The position numbers and the translations under genes are program-made. Positions 1 through 12,500 of a stretch of DNA of 64,000 nucleotides are shown here, piece by piece. The DNA comes from Nilaparvata lugens (lineage: Eukaryota; Arthropoda; Insecta; Hemiptera; Delphacidae). Position 1 is the stretch's first letter. Every line of letters starts with the position of its first letter. The stretch lies in NCBI RefSeq assembly GCF_014356525.2, contig NC_052509.1, forward strand, positions 28,563,890-28,627,889, written 5' to 3'. Below the pieces are notes generated by a model. It was not told where the DNA came from. It did not search any database and worked only from the letters and a program-made list of their open reading frames with translations.

Positions 1-379
1 TGCTAGATTAGGCTAGGTCAATCAAATTTCATCAATCAATTAATGTTCATCAATTTTTATGCTAAAATTCACCCGCTACTCGAAACTTTCTTCCCTATTT
101 CTTGTTGTTAACTGATCATTAAATTAGCACAAATAAACTAGACTTTTCAATTTACTTTTTATATTAAACCTGTATTGAATGAGTAATCTTATTGTTATTC
201 GAAATTTTTCCACTCAATATTTCATATTATTAGTCAGTTTTTCACCTGATTTCTTTTTTTTATATTACACGACACTTTTCCACTTTGGTTTTTATATTGT
301 AACTTTTTCACACATTTTTATTATTTTTCACTTCTTACACAATCTCTTAATTGTTAATATGTTTTATATTATTGGACAG
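1..379 (+). other. IFT122 intron end, no other feature
   Basis: AT-rich intron sequence leading to the acceptor at 378-379. An open frame from 179 runs into exon A but its first 67 codons are Phe/Ile/Leu-rich low-complexity translation, not protein coding. Confidence 0.6.
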
Positions 380-574
380 GTAGGCAAAGAGCGAAACCTT
401 GGATTCGAGGCGCTGTGCGTGAGCTACTTGAGCCGCGGCGAATACATGCTGGTCAGTGGGTGCAACGGCACCTGTCAGCTGATGACCCGCGATGGCATCA
501 AGCTGGGATTGGTCGGAGAGGAGCACCAGTCCTGGGTGTGGTGTTGCGCCGCCAGGCCCGACTCCACATATGTC
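380..574 (+). CDS. IFT122: IFT122 exon A (WD40 blade)
   Basis: Opens in phase 0 after a pyrimidine-poor acceptor (AG at 378-379) and ends at GTC before GTAAGT (575-580). It encodes 65 residues from [20 protein letters not shown] to PDSTYV, matching the WD-repeat segment of animal IFT122 that ends SWVWTCQAKPDSNYVV. The open frame upstream of 380 is AT-rich intron and not coding. Confidence 0.95.
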
Positions 575-3500
575 GTAAGTCATATGCCATCATAATGCTT
601 TATCACTATTAAATTTTATAAAACTTTAAAGTGAAAAAAGCACTCACATTATTTGATGTGCGCCGTCCGTTTCGTACTGGTATTGCACATTTTCAAGCCA
701 AACAGGAACTGAAGTGTTTAAGGTTATGAGGGTGAAATTTGGTTGGGGTGGAGGGGAGTTTTGGTGGTTGATGGAGGAGTATTTAAACGATTAACAGGGT
801 GTGGGAGGAAAAGTTGATTTGGTCATTTAGAATATTGTTTGGCTGTTGTTTGGTGTGTTTGTATATTTCAAACTGTTCTAGTACATTTAATTTTCTATTT
901 TTGCGGGAATAGTGGAGTATTTCGAGGTTGTTGTCTATGTCAGGGTGTGTGTGGTCAGTGGAGATAATGTGTTCTGTAAAGGTGGAATGGGAGGACGGAT
1001 AGGTAATGGCTCTTGTGTGTTCTTCGAATCTTATATTGAAATTTCTAGCTGTTTTACCTATGTAGAATTTGCTGCAATCTCTACAATTTAGCTTATAAAT
1101 TCCTGGGCTATTGTATTGATTTTGAGAGGTGTTGTGTGGGGACAAGAGTTTTTTTAGTGAGTTTTTTGTTTTGTATGCAACTTTGTATTTTATTTTCTTG
1201 AATGATGCTGCTATTTTGTAAGTTTTATTGTTGTGGTATGTGAGGGTGACGAATGCTCTATGATTATCAGTGTTGTATTTGTCAGAGTTTTGCGGATTGT
1301 TCTTATTGTTTTTAATTCTTTGTAGTAGTTTGTCAATCATTGAGGGTTTGTATCCATTTTGTTGTGCAATATATTTTATTGTGTGCAGTTCAGTGTTGTA
1401 ATCTGTGGTTGTCATTGGGATATTTATTAATCTGTATAGCATGTGGTTGTAGGCTGCAAGTTTGTGTTGGATAGGGTGATTTGAAGTGCAATGGATTGTG
1501 GTGTCGGTTGTTGTGGGCTTTCTTTATATTTTGAATGTTTTGAATGATTGGTTCTGTTTTGTGATGGTGATATCCAGGAAATTTATGCTGATGTTGGTTT
1601 CTAATTCAAGTGTGAACGTCAAATTTGGGTGTATGCGGTTGAGGTGGGTGTGTAGTGTTTCAAGTTGTCGTTTGTTCCCCCTGTATAGTATTAATATGTC
1701 ATCTACATATCGGAACCAAGTGAGTATTCTATTGGATTGGATGTGTGATTTGGGATCATGGTTGTGTAGGATGTGTTTTTGCTCTATAGTGTGAATGAAA
1801 ATCTCTGCTAGAATGCAAGATATGGGTGATCCCATAGGGAGGCCATGGGGTTGAAAATAAAATTTACTATTGAATTCAAAATAGTTTTGTGAGATTACAA
1901 GTTTGGTTAGAGTTATTATTTCTTGCATAATGTCCTGTGGGGTGTTGTTTGATTGTAGCATATCTTCTAGGTATTTTATTGTCTTGTTTTTTACAGCAGT
2001 GTGTTCATGGAATGTTATATGTTGTCTTATTGTTATATCTAGATGTTTTGCTAGGTTGTGGGCCGGGGCTTGTGTGTGGTTAATTAGAGGTCGAATGGGT
2101 ACGTGTTTGTGGATCTTGGGTAGGGCGTTCAATTTGGGGGCTGATGGGTTTATGTTTTTGAGGTGTTTTTTGTTGGTATGTGGTATAATATGTTGGGTCT
2201 GGTTGATGGCATTCTTCGTTTATTATTAAATTATTATTAAATTTATTAGCCAAAAAACAGGATGTCACAATTTGACATATAGGCCAGTCAATATAACAGT
2301 AAAACACTCAGTCAATACAAATACTGTCAATAAAAAACAATACAAAGTCACATTTACAATAAAAACATGTATGGTATATTAGTCCTATTCATATAACAGT
2401 AATATTAATAAATTCTAAATATTGAAATCTTCTACATTCATTTTCATGTCGATAAACTCTTCAACTGAGTAAAAGGGTTTTTTCAAGAGAAATATTTCTA
2501 AAATCATTTTGAACCTCCTGTGATTAAGTTGCCTCACCTCATTAGGAAGCCTATTCATCAATTTAATTGCAACATTCGAGGGACTTTGATCAGTTTTATG
2601 CAGTCTGCTTCGTGTTACATTGAGCGTCTGATTGGATCTTGTATTATAAGAATGAATTGCATTTCTCAACTCCATTTTCTCTGGATTTGCTTTCAGGAAT
2701 AGTAAGCATTGCAATATATATAATGAATATAAGGTTAGAATTCGAAGACCTTTATAAATATCTCTACAATGTTCCCGATTCCGCGCCCTGGCGATGACTC
2801 TGACAGCCCTTTTCTGCATTATGAAAATGTCTTGTGCTTGTGAAGAACAGCCCCAGACTATAAGGCCATATGTAATGTGTGGATGAAAAATACCAAAATA
2901 AGCCTGACGTAGTCCATGTTGGTCCAGCTCCCCACATAATCGTTTAAGGGCAAACACACCGCTGCTCAACCTACTTTTCAGAACAGCAATGTGTTGTGCC
3001 CAACTTAGAGTAGGGTCAATAATTATTCCTAGGAATTTCTGCTCCTCACCAGTATCATTTGTTGCTGATCCCTTGTTGAGCCTAAAAGTGACTGTTGTGG
3101 TTTTGGCTTTGTTGAGGAACAGTTCGTTGGCATTCAACCAAGTTTGCACCGACTCCAGATTCCTCTCCGACAGTGCAACAGCTTGAGCATCATTTTTATG
3201 CTTATTAAGAACTGTGGTATCATCGGCATACATGAAGATTTTTGTTGGGACATTTATGCTAAGATCATCAATCATGATCAGAAAAAGCACTGGACCCAAT
3301 ACAGACCCCTGAGGCACACCATACTCCACAGGCAAAACGCGAGAGTTGTCACCATTCACGGAGACGTACTGCACTCTGCCTCGCAAATAGGAAGAAATCG
3401 CCAGGAGGATATCATGTGACACACAATCGAATGCACGACTGAGGTCACAGAAAGAGACAGCGGCAGCGGATTTATCTTCAAAGCAGTCAAGAATTTCTTC

Positions 3501-6500
3501 AACCAGTTTTATAAGAGCATGTGTGGTTGAGAGGCCTTTTCGGAAGCCAAACTGTGTTTTGCAGAGCAAGTTATTAATTTCAAGAAATTTGCAAAATTGC
3601 ATTGCGAGCAGAATTTCGATTATTTTAGACAGTATAGGGACCAAAGCAATAGGTCTATAGTTGGCAATATCATCATGCTTGCCCTTCTTGTAAATTGGTA
3701 TAATTTTGGTAATTTTAAGAGAAGTGGGGAATTTTCCATTAGCGATGACTTCATTAATAAGTGCCGTGAATGGGGTAACAATACAATCTATGATTCGTTT
3801 AATTAGGGCATTGGATAGTCCATAGTGATCTTTGCTTATCTTTGGTGACATATGCTTAACAACTTCCAGAACGCAATTCTCTGTAATGGGCTTGAATCTA
3901 AACATCTCAATACTTTCAGGAACATTCTTATTCTTTAGTAGATTATCTGATGTAACTGTATAATTTTTATCAAGTTTTTTCTTAATTTCATTAGCAATAT
4001 TTGCAAAGAAACTATTGAAACTGTCTGGAGATATAATGTTCTTGAGTAGATCTTTTTTCTGATTTATCCTTGTTTACTATGTTCCACAGTGTCTTCGACT
4101 TATTTTCAGAATTCTCTATTAAACTTTTGTTGTATTCTTTTTTTGCTTTTTTTATCATTAGTCTGTAATAACTTTTTTCTCGAGTATACATATCTTTATA
4201 ATCAGAGGATGTGTTGGAAAGAAAGTATAAAAAATCAAGCCTACTCTTATGATTTTTCAATTCTTGTGTATACCAGTTTAGATTGTTACTTGAACGTCTA
4301 CCAGAACCAGTTTTCCTATTTGTAATGATTACGTTGAAACTTAATTCATATTAATATATAACCGTATTTAGAAATGCTTCAAAATTTGTATCTACTTCAG
4401 CATGATTATTGAAAATATCTGACCAGCCTTCTATCAACAGGTAACTCCTAAGTACATTAATATTACTGTCATCAATTTTAGTTACTATTTTATAAATCTT
4501 TTCAGTGTTTGTCTTAGATTTCTGTGTATCGATATAATTCACTCTACTCATTGAAATAAGTTGGCCCAAGTGATCACTAACATGACAGTTACTCACTAGA
4601 ACACTCAAACTTTCTTTGAAAGTTGTGAACACATTGTCCAGACAGTTGGTACCCCTTGTCGGTTCATGAACCCTCATTTCGAACCCATACATACAACACA
4701 AATTAACAAAGTGTTCTGCATCCTTTCTATTTCTATTAAAATGCAGGTTGAAGTCACCACATAATATTGATTTCCAGTTTTTCTTATTTTATATAACTTG
4801 AAGCTAGTTCCATAACCCTGCAAAACGTTTCAAAATTACCTTGAGTACTTCTATAAACAGTAATGACCATGATATCAATATTCAAGAAATGAGCTCCTGC
4901 TAATTCACAGTCCAACTCAACCGAAATGTTATTTAAATAGTCTAATACTTTGTATTGGGACGCATCATGATTTGAATATATGGCCACACCACCATGAATT
5001 CGTATTGAGCGACAGTAGCCGGTTACTAAATGTAGATGCTTAATATTAGAGTTTACTTCAAGCTCAGCATCAGTCATCCAATGCTCCGATACACATAAAA
5101 TGTCCAACTTATAATTAACAATAATCTCCTCCAGCAGTCCTATTTTATTTGATAAGCTCTGTACATTTTGATGTAAGATATTTATATTACTTTTCCTAGA
5201 GTGAATGGCATAATCATCCCTATGATTCAGCCGATATGGATTGAAATCAGTCTCGGCTGATGGCCTTAGTAGTTTTTTAGAGGAATAAGTTTATTGGCTG
5301 GAATTATCACGTCTTTATTGAATTGTTTTAAGATTTGTGAGGCAACGTACCGCTTTCCAAGATTATTCAAGTGGTGCCCATGTTTCGTATGAAAACGTTT
5401 CCCCAACTTACAAAGCTCTAACACAGTGACATTTTCAAAATGTTTACATGTTTTATGTATCTCAGAATTTGCCCATTGAATTGCTTTATTTACACAAGAC
5501 CATTTTGGGAGGTCATACCTGTGTGGAATGTCAAATAAAAATACTCTGGTGTGTCTTAAATCAGCCAGCCTCCTACGCAGGACTGATATAAAACCTTTGG
5601 CATCATTTCTGGCAATGTCATTACCCCCTCCAATCAACACTGCCGCATCCAGAGGCCCCAAATCTGAGCAGTCACCCACGCTCTCCCTGGTCACATCCTC
5701 AAAACAAGCTCCGGGCTTTAGTGTACCTGTTACTTTACATTTTTCATCTTTGTCACGCATTCGGAGCAAGAGATTTTTTTTCAAGATTTGTTGAGACAGT
5801 AGATTGAGAAAAATTACCAATATCATCATTCTGCTGCTTTAAAAAATTAACGATGGCACTCAATACCTTCAATCTATACTTTTTTGAATCAAATCTGGCA
5901 AATTCAAAACTATTATTAATGGATTTACTATTGGTTTGAATCATCAGGATTTGAGCCTGGTATTTGGTTTGAGTCATGTTCTAGTTCAATAATGTTGTTG
6001 TTTGTGATGAATTGCTCTACTTTTGAGTTTAGATCATCTTGTTTCATTATCACAGTGATTTGTCCTTTGTCAGCTGTAGTTATGACTAGGTTATGTTCTT
6101 GTTGTTTTTTGTTGATATTTTTCATGATTTTGTAGTCAGCATTTGAGTGATTTTGTGTTTTGAAAGTGTTTTGGTTTCGGGCTATGTCTTGTCTCAAGTA
6201 TTCTTGAGACTCTATAAAACTCCCCTCCACCCCAACGAAACGGACGTCGCCACATCAAATAATGTGAGTGCTTTTTCACTTTAAAGTTTTATAAAATCTA
6301 ATAGTGATAATAATAGTGGAAACAAGATGGATAACCAACAACAAATAATGCTTTAGTTGACCGAATAATTTGAAATTCACACAGTAGGCCTAATTCTGTT
6401 CAATAAGGTTTACCCAACGGTGTGTAGAATTTGACGACGGCAAGGGGTCAAGAAATGTAAACACATTAACCAATTAGGTAAATGACATCTCTGAAAATCG

Positions 6501-9500
6501 AGGGATTAAACCACAAAGCTAAATATCTAAATGGAAATAACACTGATTGAGGGGCCAATTTTTTATCTAATTCTCATTCTAAAGGAGTATTAAAAACCTC
6601 TTATATCATTGCCAACCCAACAGAATAATACGGTATATTAAGAATAAAGGAGTATCACTTCAGGAATAGGTATGGACTATGGCCTCATATTGATGCAAAC
6701 TAAACAAATTTTCAAGGAATGCATGGTCTGCTATGGTAGTTCTAGCCACTGCTACTTCAGGTTGGTTTGTTATTTGGCTCTAGGGTTCAAACTCCCATCA
6801 AAAAATGTATTGATATTCACTGTTGAATATGATTGGATATGAAAAGTCGCCCGAAACGTTTGTAAAAATGTTGCGTGTGGCTCCTACCATCTTCTAAGTA
6901 TGTTCAAACATCTCGAAAACAAGATGGCCACTAATATGTTGAGTGTTTTGTTATATCGCTTCTATTTCTATAGTAATTGGTTAGAACGGAAACAGTACAG
7001 TGCATGTCTTATCACATTAAGTTTCCCCCCCTCTCACCACCTAAGGTGGGCCGTCCACTGGAACCGATTTCGTCCGAACTAGCATAGGCCGAAAAATACC
7101 GAACTTGTCCGAACGATCCCCCAACAAAGAAAGCTATAGATGCTCGTCCATTGGGACGGCCGATCAGGTTTTCGATCCGAATTGAATGGGATTTTCTGAC
7201 TATCCGGACGAAGTCGAGCTGAGACAACATCATCCTAACCTCAAAATTGTTTCACAGTCTTGTCAGCTTTAGTTTTTTGAACTTGTTCTGTTCTATAAAG
7301 TTTTAACTATGGACAATGAAAAGTTGATAAGTTTGGTTCAAGAGCATGTTCCATTGTGGGATATGCAAGACAAAATATATCATCATCCTGATGTTTAAAG
7401 GAATCTGTGGATAAAGATTGCTGAACAAATAGGATCTGAAGATAAGATTATTATAATGATTAACTAATTTAGTGGATATTTGTTCATTCAGTTTTCAAAA
7501 TCTCAATATAATCATTGTTTATGAAAAATTTTGGTAGTAGATATAGAATGTGTGTTCTGGCACAACATGTGCCAGAATTCCCCACATGACCTAACAAACC
7601 TAACCTAACCTTACCTCAAGGTCAAAGGTCAAGGTCAAGGTCAGGGTCGAGGTCCACCGAGTGGATGACCCAACCATGCCATACAGACATGTTGAATACT
7701 GACTGAAAGACTGGTGAGCATGGTCCATGTGACAGGAGGAGTGAGGGTCATTAAAAATGTCCATGTTAAATAAGTCATGTCTAAACATGGAGGAGGTGGA
7801 GTGGGAGTTGTTGAAAATATCTATCTTCAATGCCATTTTGATCTAGAGTAACATGGCGATGTTGATCTAGAGTCTCCCATGGACATCTTGATCTAGTAGG
7901 TCTACCATGGACATATTAATCTGGTGTGATAGAGGTCTCCATGACCATGTAGAGTGACAGGTCCTGCATGACCATCTTGAGCTAGAGTGATAGGTCCCCC
8001 CCATTGACACCCCTAATGCTGGTGGGCATGGCCATTAGTCTGAACACTGACTGAATACTATGGAATGTTATTATGTTAAATATAACTAGGAAAAAATATC
8101 CTTATGATACAATGGTTTGTTCACATTCTAGGATTCATATGTGAGACTCTTGAAAGCATACAAGCTACCCAGAGGATATCTCATTACTGTTTGAATATTC
8201 AAGCTCCTTGTATATTCTATAGAATGATCACTTCTTCTTACTTTACTAAATGTGGGTGAAGAGGATTTGAGGAATAAAAATCAGCAATTCATTGCTACTT
8301 TTATTGAACATATGCTATTTTATTGAAGATCAAAATGGCGGCCGTGTGTCCTAGGATACTTTTTCACAGTGTGGGTAGCTGTGTGCTGAAATGCCCGGTT
8401 CTAGAACTGAACAGATGTGTCTTGTATGGATCTTGACTGAACACTGATGGTCCCCCCCACTGTTGTGAACACTATATATACACTCCAGAGTGGGTGGGAG
8501 ACCTTCTGATTTATTTTTGATTTTTCATTATTAATTTTTTTTATTCATTTTTGATTTTTTATTATTAAATTTTATTTTTTTTCCAAGTTTTTTTTTAAAG
8601 AAGTTTTTGATAATTTGACCTCGACCTTGACCTTTGACCTTGAGGTTAGGTTAGGTTAGGTGGGGAATTCTGGCACATGTGCCAGAACACACATTCCATA
8701 TCTACTTTTGGTGGCTATGATAGTAGTTAAATTCGATAATTGGCAACCAGCCTACTACTGAACTAGACTGACGTAAACGGTTCCAATGGACGACCATATT
8801 CGGCCGAATTAACGGCCGGCAGATTCGTCTGATCCATCCGACGAACGGATCGGTTGAATCGGCTCCAGTGGACGGTTACCTTACCTCTGTCTATCTCCGA
8901 TGAGGAGGAGAAGGTGCTATATCCCGGCAGAGCTGGCTGAGACCCCAGTCCCAGTTAAAACCGCATCAAGTAAGTCGATCCGCATTTTATGTATTCTCCT
9001 CGGTCCTCCATATATTATGTGAACCCTCAAAGTTACCCCGTGTTGTTCAGTAATTGTTCAAGATAGTTCACCGTTTTTTGCAGGAAATAATTGGAAAACC
9101 TTCTACAATTCTTCTAGAAGGTTTCCTCTAAAACGCATATTTTATAACAATAATTGTAGAGGAAAGTTTTCCAAATATTTCCGTGCACAAAACGGTGAAA
9201 TATCGGTTATGGAAATAAAAGCGATATAGCAAAACACTAAAAAAAATTCGGTCATCTTGATTCGAGGTTTCTTCCACGGTTGCTACCCGAAAATGACTAC
9301 AGAAGTACATTTACACCTGGACTTTTTGCAATTATGCAATTCATGCAATTAATAACTGAATGCAGCTTGAACTATTTCTCTTGAATCTCCACTGCTTTTA
9401 ATAGAGCAGTTGACAGCAGATCAGCAACATTTTGAGCGAGTTCTCCAGCCCGGGGAATCGGGGTCAACTAGTATATGGTTATAATCAAAATCGTTCATTT

Positions 9501-12500
9501 AACAGCATGATTCTCTTTTCCAGAATAAATAATTTTTTATCAAATTGATAAAACTATTTTTGCTTATTTTTGAATTATTGGTCTCTTATAGGCGGTGGGT
9601 TGCCAGGATGGAACAATTGCTTACTACCAAATGGTCTTCAGCACTGTACATGGCCTATATAAAGAAAGATACGCTTATAGGTAAAGTATTCTTCACCAAT
9701 AAATCTAATGCTTGTCAGAATAAGCATTGTTGTTGAATATGTTGAAATATGTAGAGTAGAATATCCTCTATAGCTCTTTAATTTCGATAATTCGATGACT
9801 TCTCTCCTCTTATTTTCAAAACATTTTAATGACTAGTTTCGACCTACTTTGGCCATTCCAAAGGTAAAATGACCAAGTTTTTTCAAATAGTTCATTCATA
9901 TACATTTTTAGCTGGAATATACATCTTCATTCAATTTTATATACATATTATGCACATATATACATATATGATTTATTGTGCACATAATTTATGAAGGCAT
10001 CCTTAAATGAGACAAATGATATGTGATCTTGGTTGACAGTGATCAAATCCTATTTTGATTATCATTGGAAATATTGTATTATAAGCTCTACTATCAAAAT
10101 TGTGTAATATTGTTGTTTATAATATTGTCATGTAAAGAGTATTTTTTCAACTATGTTTCTCAGCTTAGCTCTATTTGTATTTACTTTGAACAAATAAATT
10201 GATTTATTCTTTCCATTTCAAAATAATATATAACTCCATTGATAAAAAACTATTCAAAGGATACCACTCATCCAATCTATTTGTCTTCATCTTTATAGGA
10301 AAAGAGATTACAAAGTTTGACTTTTGAAGGAGTGAAGGAGAGAGAGTGGCTGATGGACTCGCCAATCCGCTACATCAAAGTGGTGGGAGGGCCCAGTGGT
10401 CGCGAAGGACTCCTCTTGGGTCTCATGAGTGGCCAGGTAACTAATATACATTTTCTTGCTTCACTATACATTGTTGAATATATAAAATAAGAGATAGTAA
10501 TCATGTTCACCAAAATTAATCAGAACAATTTAAAAAGTACCATGCAAATTGTGCAATATTAAATTCTAATAGCCTACTTGAATTAGCACATTGAAAAATT
10601 ATGAAATTTCTAATTGAAATTCAGAACATGTTTCTATGAAAAATCAGGCTCACTGACTTACTCCTTGGGCTCAACTCACACTTACGCGACTTAGATCGAG
10701 AAGAGACTCGACTCTAGTCGAGAGCATGTGTTTTCAAATGGTGACGTCGCGGAGACTAGAATCTAGAGACTGGTCCAAGTGTCACAATTTGGAAACACAT
10801 GCTCTCGACTAGAGTCGAGTCTCTTCTCGACCTGAGTCGCATAAGTGTGAGTTGAGCCTTAGTCTGCTAAATGTCGTTTTTAGAATTGTTTGATAATACA
10901 TTGAATCAAATTCTTATTTATTTTATTTCATTTTTATTACACATATATGTTATGTCGTTATGGTCATCACTGTATATCGTAGTCCTCAAGGTACTTTTGA
11001 AATGTTTTGTAAAATAATGGAATTAGCTCTTAGTTACTTGAATAAGAGAAACCGAAAGTCAATAGTTTGTGGGGACTTCAACTTACGTTTCAATGCAAAT
11101 GACAAGCAGGCTGAGCACTTTGTTAATTTGTGCAGTATGTATAGCTTTGAAATGAGGGTTTATGAGCCGACTAGGGGGGCCAATTGTCTTGATAATGTTT
11201 TCTCATCCAGCTTCCAAGACAATTTGAGTGTTGAAATAAGTAACTGCCATGTCAGCGACCACTTAGGCCAGCTTATCTCAGTAAAATTCAATAAATCTCA
11301 AAAACGCTTGTTTTAAGATTAAAGATTTATAGATTAAGATTTCTAGAGAAGTCACTAAAATAAATGAAAGTAATATTAATGTATTTAGATGCCACCTGTT
11401 GAAGGAAGGTTAATCAGTTTCTATTTATGATAGTGATGTAGATATGAGCTTTGATGTATTATCTGAGTTTCAACATGATCAAAAAAATTAATTTCAACTC
11501 GAGAACCGCTAGGCATTCTTATAATAAAATCAATTGGTTCACTCCGGAGCTGAAAGTGCAGAAAAATAGGTTGGACTTTCTGTATTTTCTTTCTAAAACA
11601 CACTTAGATTATATATATATATATATATATAAGAGAAAAAAGTTCCTATAGACTAATGATAAGAGAAGCAAAGAAAGTAGCAAACAGAAATATCATAGAA
11701 AATTCTAAAAATAAGTCAAAAATGTTGTGGAACATTGTAAATAAAAGTAAAACAAAGTAAAAAGAGAGGAGTTACCGAAAATAAATAAATCTCCTGATAA
11801 TTTTAATAGCTTTTTTGTAAATACAGCTGAAGAAATTAAGAAAAATCTTGTTAAAAAAAATAGAGTAACATCGGCTAAACTACTAGAAAAGAAAAATATT
11901 CCTGAAAGTATTAAGAAGTTCCGATTCAAACCTGTAACAGAAAATTGTATTTTGGAAGTTGTGAAGCATATGTCTGCAAATAATAGTAAAGACCACTATG
12001 GGCGGCTGTCCAATGCTCTAATAAAGAATATTATCAATTGTATTCTAACCCCGTTCACATACCTCGTAAATAAAGTCATTGCGGAAGGGAAATTTCCCAC
12101 CTTACTCAAAATCACTGAAGTAATACAGGTGTTCAAGAAGGGCAAACATGAGGATATTACAAACTTTAGGCCCATTGCCTCAGTCTCTATTTTTTTCGAA
12201 AATAATAGAAATTCTGCTCGGAAAACAATCTTGCAAATTTTTGGATGCGAATGACTTGCTCTGTAAGACTCAGTTCGGTTCCCAAAAATGCCTATCAATC
12301 ACCCATGCTCTGAGATTAAATTGGTGGAGGAAATTCTGGACTGTTTTGAGGAGAAATGTTCTGCTGCTGTATCATTCTGCGACCTCAGTAGAGCTTTTGA
12401 ATGTGTTTCACATGACATCCTGCTAGCAAAGTTGAAGCTCTTACAGGTTGGAGGATTAGCACTGGAGTTATTCTCTAGCTATTTGCAGGGCAGAACTCAA

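Larger units (their letters stand above)
2220..5945 (-). mobile_element. CR1/Daphne-like non-LTR retrotransposon (copy 1) with SGNH hydrolase domain
   Basis: Minus-strand element of about 3.7 kb inserted into the Penelope-like element. Order on its own strand: short N-terminal segment, SGNH-hydrolase domain, AP-like endonuclease, reverse transcriptase, 3' UTR ending GGCTAATAAA followed by a TTTAATAATAA-type tail at 2220-2255. A second copy of the family is at 10930-13345; the two share the 3' UTR block TGGCCTATAT...GTCAAATTGTGA. The 5' boundary near 5935-5978 is uncertain. Frameshifts make it inactive. Confidence 0.88.
599..6311 (-). mobile_element. Penelope-like retroelement with inverted terminal copies, split by a later insertion
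   Basis: Minus-strand element. Reading from 6230 downward it encodes the N-terminal part of a Penelope-type reverse transcriptase, is interrupted by another retrotransposon (2220-5945), then continues from 2219 with the RT core and a GIY-YIG endonuclease. Without the insertion it is about 2 kb. The two ends are imperfect inverted copies of one another (599-676 and 6235-6311), matching the known direct or inverted pseudo-LTR arrangements of this class. It lies inside IFT122 intron 575-9591, antisense to the gene. Confidence 0.88.
7043..8882 (+). mobile_element. Harbinger-like DNA transposon remnant (outer element)
   Basis: Imperfect terminal inverted repeats of about 60 bases: AAGGTGGGCCGTCCACTGGA at the left and the reverse complement of TCCAGTGGACGGTTACCTT at the right. 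TA follows or precedes each end. The interior keeps a broken MADF gene (7309-7467), the DNA-binding partner typical of Harbinger elements. No DDE nuclease gene is left. Most of the interior is a second element (7537-8705). Confidence 0.65.

Noticed and set aside
179..379. Open frame upstream of exon A as an N-terminal extension
   Set aside because: Composition is Phe/Ile/Leu-rich intron translation, an AG acceptor lies at 378-379, and family proteins have a different WD-repeat sequence there.
599..700. Hammerhead ribozyme in the Penelope-like terminal copies
   Set aside because: CGAAACGG/ACGTC fragments are present but I could not find the CTGATGAG core at matching distance, so it is not claimed.
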